A stretch of 64,000 nt of DNA from positions 186,001 through 250,000 of the forward strand of contig NZ_AP012330.1 of the NCBI RefSeq assembly GCF_001025215.1, in the 5' to 3' direction. This document shows positions 60,549 to 64,000 of this stretch, in pieces (the first letter of the stretch is position 1; the number at the start of each line of letters is the position of its first letter). The notes beneath the pieces were generated by a model that ran no database searches, was not told the origin of the DNA, and saw only the letters and a program-made list of their open reading frames with translations. The translations under genes were made by a program, and so were the position numbers. Source of the stretch: Bifidobacterium pseudocatenulatum DSM 20438 = JCM 1200 = LMG 10505. Lineage in GTDB: Bacteria > Actinomycetota > Actinomycetes > Actinomycetales > Bifidobacteriaceae.

Positions 60549-61862
60549 TCAGTGCTGTATGTTGCCGTACGCGGTAGGATCGTCGGAATCGTCGGAATCG
60601 TCGGATCCGTACGGGGTCTGGCCCTGCGAATCGTTGCCGAACGTGGGGCGATCGAACTGCGTCTGGTCAAGCTGGGTGGACTGTTCCGGAACCGTAGGCA
60701 GCGGAGGCATGCTCGGCATGGAAGGGGCTTCGGGTGCCGGGGCTGCATGCGGAGTTGCCGGGGCGGCCGGAGTGTACTGGGCGGCTGGAGCGGCTGGCAT
60801 CGCAGGTGCTGCGTACTGATCGGTCGGAGTTCCGTAAGGAGCGCCATACGGGTTGCCGTACGGAGTGTTGGTGGCTGCCGGGGCTGGGGTCGGAGCGCCA
60901 TACGGGTCTGCGGTGGGCATTGCCGGAGTCGGCGCAGGCATTGCAGGTGCCGGAGCGGCTGCCGTATACGGATCAGCGGTTGGCGTCGGAACAGCCGCTG
61001 CGTACGGGTCGGCGACCGGTGCCGGAGTGCCGTTCGGGGCGTATTGTGCGGTTGCGGTCGGTGGCATGCCCGGGGCTGGGGCGTAGCCGTTGCCGGCTGC
61101 CGGATCGTCGAAGCGTGCGCCGGCTGGATCGGTCTTCTTGGCCATGAGCACAATGAGCACGATCGACGTGGCCAGGCATGCGATGAAACCGATGATCAAC
61201 AGGAGTATGCCGGCTACGCCAGTCGAGCTCGATCCGCCACCGATTACGGAAATGGCGCCAAGTCCCGTCATGACGAGGCCGACGCTCAGCAGAACGCCAC
61301 CGATGAAGTCAATCGCGTAGAGGATGACCAGCGTGGTGCCGGCCTTGTTGGTGTCGTGCAGGCGGCGAACGGAAAGCGCAAGGGATGGAACAATCGTTGC
61401 CAGTGCCCAAATGGTGTTGACGAAGCTTCGCATTCCATTGGCTGTATTGCTGTCGATGATGGCGCCCAACACCGCGAAGATGACGGCAAACGCGATCTGG
61501 ATGATGAATGTGCACAGAACCCACCACCAGAATTCGCCGCGGGAGGCGCGGCCCTTGAACGTGGCGTACTTTTTCCAGAAGCGGATGAACGCCTCGCCGA
61601 TGGTGCAGTTGTAGGCCGGCTGGTCGAGCGGAGCGGTCAGTGCGAAGAAGCTGCCGGACCCCTGTGGCTGAGGTTGCGGTGCGCCGTATTGCGGCTGCTG
61701 CTGGTTGTATCCGGCCGCATTGCCGTATTGCGGTGCGCTGTATTGAGGCGCGCCATACTGCGGTGCCTGCTGGCCGTAATCATTCTGACCGTAGGAGCCG
61801 TAACCGCCATATTGCTGGGCCTGCTGCGGGTTCTGCGGATTATATTGGTTGGGGTCCGTCAT
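60549..61862 (-). CDS. DUF805 membrane protein with low-complexity tails
   Basis: A 437-residue protein. A Gln/Tyr/Gly-rich N-terminal tail (repeats like QYGAPQYSAPQYG, residues 1-70) precedes a DUF805 domain, seen as FWKKYATFKGRASRGEFWWWVLCTFIIQIAFAVIF and NTIWALATIVPSLALSVRRLHDTNKAG. Further membrane segments follow to about residue 245. The C-terminal 190 residues are Ala/Pro/Tyr-rich (DPYAAAVPTPTADPY, YGNPYGAPYGTP) and end in an Asp/Ser run. The function of DUF805 is unknown. The N- and C-terminal tails are probably disordered and cytoplasmic. Confidence 0.85.
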   Translation of the reverse strand: MTDPNQYNPQNPQQAQQYGGYGSYGQNDYGQQAPQYGAPQYSAPQYGNAAGYNQQQPQYGAPQPQPQGSGSFFALTAPLDQPAYNCTIGEAFIRFWKKYATFKGRASRGEFWWWVLCTFIIQIAFAVIFAVLGAIIDSNTANGMRSFVNTIWALATIVPSLALSVRRLHDTNKAGTTLVILYAIDFIGGVLLSVGLVMTGLGAISVIGGGSSSTGVAGILLLIIGFIACLATSIVLIVLMAKKTDPAGARFDDPAAGNGYAPAPGMPPTATAQYAPNGTPAPVADPYAAAVPTPTADPYTAAAPAPAMPAPTPAMPTADPYGAPTPAPAATNTPYGNPYGAPYGTPTDQYAAPAMPAAPAAQYTPAAPATPHAAPAPEAPSMPSMPPLPTVPEQSTQLDQTQFDRPTFGNDSQGQTPYGSDDSDDSDDPTAYGNIQH

Positions 61863-62183
61863 TAGATTACCCTTTCGGAAAGTGAATCGACATCAAAAAA
61901 GTGAAGTCGATTAACACAATACTCTTGCATCGCCAAAAATACCGAAAAATATTGCAGTGTGGGACAATCCCGACAGACCCCGCAAAAATCCCCTTTGACG
62001 TGGGGCATCTTCTGACGCGTTGGGGAAGTCCGTCGATGGCGCGGCTCATGCCCAGCATGGTGTTGTAAGGATTGGTGGCTGCGATCATCGGGTCAATTAG
62101 CTGCAGGATGTTCATGACCGCGAAAAGCGAGTTGGTGCGTGGGACTGGATGGCACGTCCGGTTTGCGGGGCACAATGGAGCTT

Positions 62184-63704
62184 ATGACTGAAGCTGAAAA
62201 CACCAAACCAGAACTTCCTGAGCATGTTCGCGTGCGTTTCTGCCCGTCCCCGACCGGCATTCCGCACGTCGGCATGGTCCGCACCGCACTGTTCAACTGG
62301 GCTGAGGCCCGCCATACCAAGGGCACGTTCGTGTTCCGTATTGAAGATACGGACGCCCAGCGCGACTCCGAGGAAAGCTACAACCAGATCATCGAAGCCC
62401 TGAATTGGCTGGGCATCGACTGGGACGAGGGCATCAACGTGGGTGGCCCCGACGGCCCGTACCGCCAGTCCGAGCGTGGCGACATCTACAAGGATGTCGC
62501 AGCCAAGCTGCTTGAAGCCGGCTATGCATACGAATCCTTCTCCACTCCGGAAGAAATCGAAGCCCGCAACGTGGCCGCCGGCCGCCCGAAGGCTTTCGGT
62601 TACGACGGCTACGACCGTGATCTCACCGAAGAGCAGAAGGCCGCCTTCCGTGCCGAAGGCCGCAAGCCTGCCCTGCGTATCCGCATGCCCGATGAGGATG
62701 TCGCGTTCGACGATCTGATCCGTGGCCGCATCGAGTTCAAGGCTGGTTCCGTGCCGGATTACGTAATCGTGCGCCCGAACGGCGATCCGCTGTACACGTT
62801 GACCAACCCGGTCGACGACGCCATGATGAACATCAACGTGGTGCTGCGCGGCGAGGACCTGCTGAGCTCCACCCCGCGTCAGATCGTGCTCTACCGTTAC
62901 CTGATCGAGCTGGGCGTGGCCAAGGAAATGCCGCTGTTCGGCCACATGCCGTACGTGATGGGCCAGGGCAACAAGAAGCTTTCCAAGCGTGACCCGGAAT
63001 CCAATCTGTTCCTGCATCGCGACAACGGTTTCATTCGCGAAGGCCTGCTGAACTACCTGGCGCTGCTGGGTTGGTCCATCGCCGCCGACCGCGACGTGTT
63101 CTCCATGGAAGAAATGATCGAAAAGTTCGACGTGCGTGACGTCAAGGCCAATCCGGCCCGTTTCGACCTCGACAAGGCCATTTCCATCAACGCCGAGCAC
63201 ATCCGTATGCTTGAGCCGCAGGACTTCCTGAACCGTGCCGTGCCGTACCTGAACCGCGATGGCGTGGTCTCCGCCGATTCCTGGGATGCGCTGACCGATC
63301 GCGAGCGTGAGGTGCTGTCCGCTTCCGTGGAGCTCGTGCAGCCGCGCGTGCGCCTGCTGGGCGAGGTCGCCGGCATGGTGGGCTCGCTGCTCTCCACCGA
63401 GGGCTACATCGAGCCTGATGATGACGCCAAGAAGCAGTTGAAGGATTCCGCTCCGGCAGTGCTCGACGCCGCCATTGCGGCGCTTTCCGACGTTGCTGAA
63501 GATGATTGGAAGACCGACTTCCTGCATGAGACACTGAACAAGTCGCTGATCGAAGATGGCGGTTACAAGCCGCGTCTGGCGTTCGGTCCGGTGCGTGTGG
63601 CCATGAGCGGCCGTCGCGTGTCTCCGCCACTGTTCGAATCCATGGAGATTGTTGGCAAGGAGATCACCGTCGCACGCTTGCAGGGCTTGCGCGAGCACCT
63701 GTGA
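62184..63704 (+). CDS. gltX: Glutamate-tRNA ligase
   Basis: A 506-residue class I aminoacyl-tRNA synthetase that charges tRNA-Glu. [29 protein letters not shown] contains the HIGH-type motif HVGM (about residue 28); [32 protein letters not shown] is the Glu-binding signature; KLSKRDPES (about residue 266) is the KMSKS equivalent. The start is the ATG at 62184 (TGGAG upstream); ATG 62175 and 62139 are in-frame alternatives. A tRNA-Glu gene lies 204 bp downstream on the same strand. As in many actinobacteria the enzyme could be non-discriminating and also charge tRNA-Gln if GatCAB is present; this cannot be told from sequence by eye. Confidence 0.96.
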   Translation: MTEAENTKPELPEHVRVRFCPSPTGIPHVGMVRTALFNWAEARHTKGTFVFRIEDTDAQRDSEESYNQIIEALNWLGIDWDEGINVGGPDGPYRQSERGDIYKDVAAKLLEAGYAYESFSTPEEIEARNVAAGRPKAFGYDGYDRDLTEEQKAAFRAEGRKPALRIRMPDEDVAFDDLIRGRIEFKAGSVPDYVIVRPNGDPLYTLTNPVDDAMMNINVVLRGEDLLSSTPRQIVLYRYLIELGVAKEMPLFGHMPYVMGQGNKKLSKRDPESNLFLHRDNGFIREGLLNYLALLGWSIAADRDVFSMEEMIEKFDVRDVKANPARFDLDKAISINAEHIRMLEPQDFLNRAVPYLNRDGVVSADSWDALTDREREVLSASVELVQPRVRLLGEVAGMVGSLLSTEGYIEPDDDAKKQLKDSAPAVLDAAIAALSDVAEDDWKTDFLHETLNKSLIEDGGYKPRLAFGPVRVAMSGRRVSPPLFESMEIVGKEITVARLQGLREHL

Positions 63705-63743
63705 TGCGCTGATGGTGTGATTTTGCCGATCGCATGACTGTCG

Positions 63744-63781
63744 ACCCGCTGGAATGTTCCGTTCCAGCGGGTTTGTTGTTC
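63744..63781 (+). terminator. Terminator of gltX
   Basis: ACCCGCTGGAA (63744-63754) pairs with TTCCAGCGGGT (63762-63772), followed by TTGTTGTTCT. Confidence 0.8.
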
Positions 63782-63828
63782 TGGGATGCTGTTTAAGAAT
63801 GGCGGAAAATGGCGCGACACGCCGTGAC

Positions 63829-63857
63829 TTGCGCACTCCTACGGATTCGCGTATATT
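63829..63857 (+). promoter_or_regulatory. Promoter of tRNA-Glu
   Basis: TTGCGC (63829-63834), 17 bp, TATATT (63852-63857); predicted start near 63864, leaving a 5' leader of about 45 nt before the tRNA. Confidence 0.65.
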
Positions 63858-63908
63858 TATCACTCGTTGCGGTTCGCGGCTCAGCTGAGAATCACAGCAA
63901 TAACTCAA

Positions 63909-63981
63909 GCCCCCGTCGTCTAGCGGTCTAGGACTACGCCCTCTCACGGCGCCAACACCGGTTCAAATCCGGTCGGGGGTA
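63909..63981 (+). tRNA. tRNA-Glu (anticodon CTC)
   Basis: A complete cloverleaf: acceptor GCCCCCG (63909-63915) with CGGGGGT (63974-63980) and discriminator A; D-arm with TAGCGGTCTA; anticodon loop in CGCCCTCTCACGGCG, giving CTC; T-arm ACCGG-TTCAAAT-CCGGT. The CCA end is not encoded (TACGA follows). Confidence 0.97.
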
Positions 63982-64000
63982 CGACGGACAACTTTTCGAA

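Noticed and set aside
62112..63947. 611-codon minus-strand frame opposite gltX
   Set aside because: Shadow of gltX and also runs into the tRNA promoter region.

Overview
The window looks like a chromosomal segment of a Bifidobacterium. I infer this from protein content and style (a Tad pilus locus, GH43 and GH127-type arabinan enzymes, ABC sugar importers without their own ATPase, a DUF5692/TetR pair, actinobacterial SRP RNA, moderately high GC). The adolescentis/catenulatum group is plausible, but the species is a guess. I see no phage, insertion sequence, CRISPR array or defence island; most of the window is core genome with one carbohydrate-utilisation island.

Layout. 1-1371: start of polyphosphate kinase (minus strand, cut by the window edge). 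1372-1977: a 600-bp gap holding a structured RNA of about 167 nt with its own promoter and terminator and a 6S-like fold, then a module of DnaA boxes. 1978-6673: Tad/Flp pilus genes (tadZ-tadA-tadB-tadC, then flp, tadE and a TadE/TadG-like gene); the DnaA-box module recurs in front of flp. 6829-9916: a lipid kinase, then a TetR regulator with a membrane protein behind paired operators. 10081-16412: dnaX, recR, an aspartokinase split into catalytic and ACT genes, and convergent asd. 16490-21304: a GNAT toxin remnant, a DUF5701 gene, a metallophosphoesterase and leuA.

21378-35630 is the glycan island: two tandem GH43 paralogues (one lipoprotein, one without a signal peptide), a large GH43-type protein, a LacI regulator, another GH43 enzyme, an ABC importer (binding protein and two permeases) and a GH127/GH146-type beta-L-arabinofuranosidase. 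Three promoters in the island share the same architecture with paired TACAACGTTGTA-type operators, so they probably form one local LacI regulon for arabinose-containing oligosaccharides: extracellular trimming, import, then cytoplasmic cleavage.

35844-63981 is mostly housekeeping: penicillin-binding protein, inositol-phosphate synthase, UDP-galactopyranose mutase, SRP RNA, a PAP2 phosphatase, topA with a helix-turn-helix-like tail, tmk-holB, an orphan LacI regulator, divergent ptsH/ptsI, a YbhB-like protein, a C69 dipeptidase, formate-THF ligase, a MIF-like tautomerase whose 3' end runs into a perfect 110-bp tandem repeat, GtrA, an MFS transporter behind a 28-bp perfect palindrome, a histidine phosphatase, an unrecognised protein, a DUF805 protein, and gltX followed by tRNA-Glu.

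The strongest candidates for something not routinely annotated are the 6S-like RNA (1645-1811), the duplicated DnaA-box modules controlling the pilus locus, the three-promoter LacI regulon, the 110-bp perfect tandem repeat, and the 28-bp palindrome. All functional statements are inferred from sequence read by eye; no database search was run.
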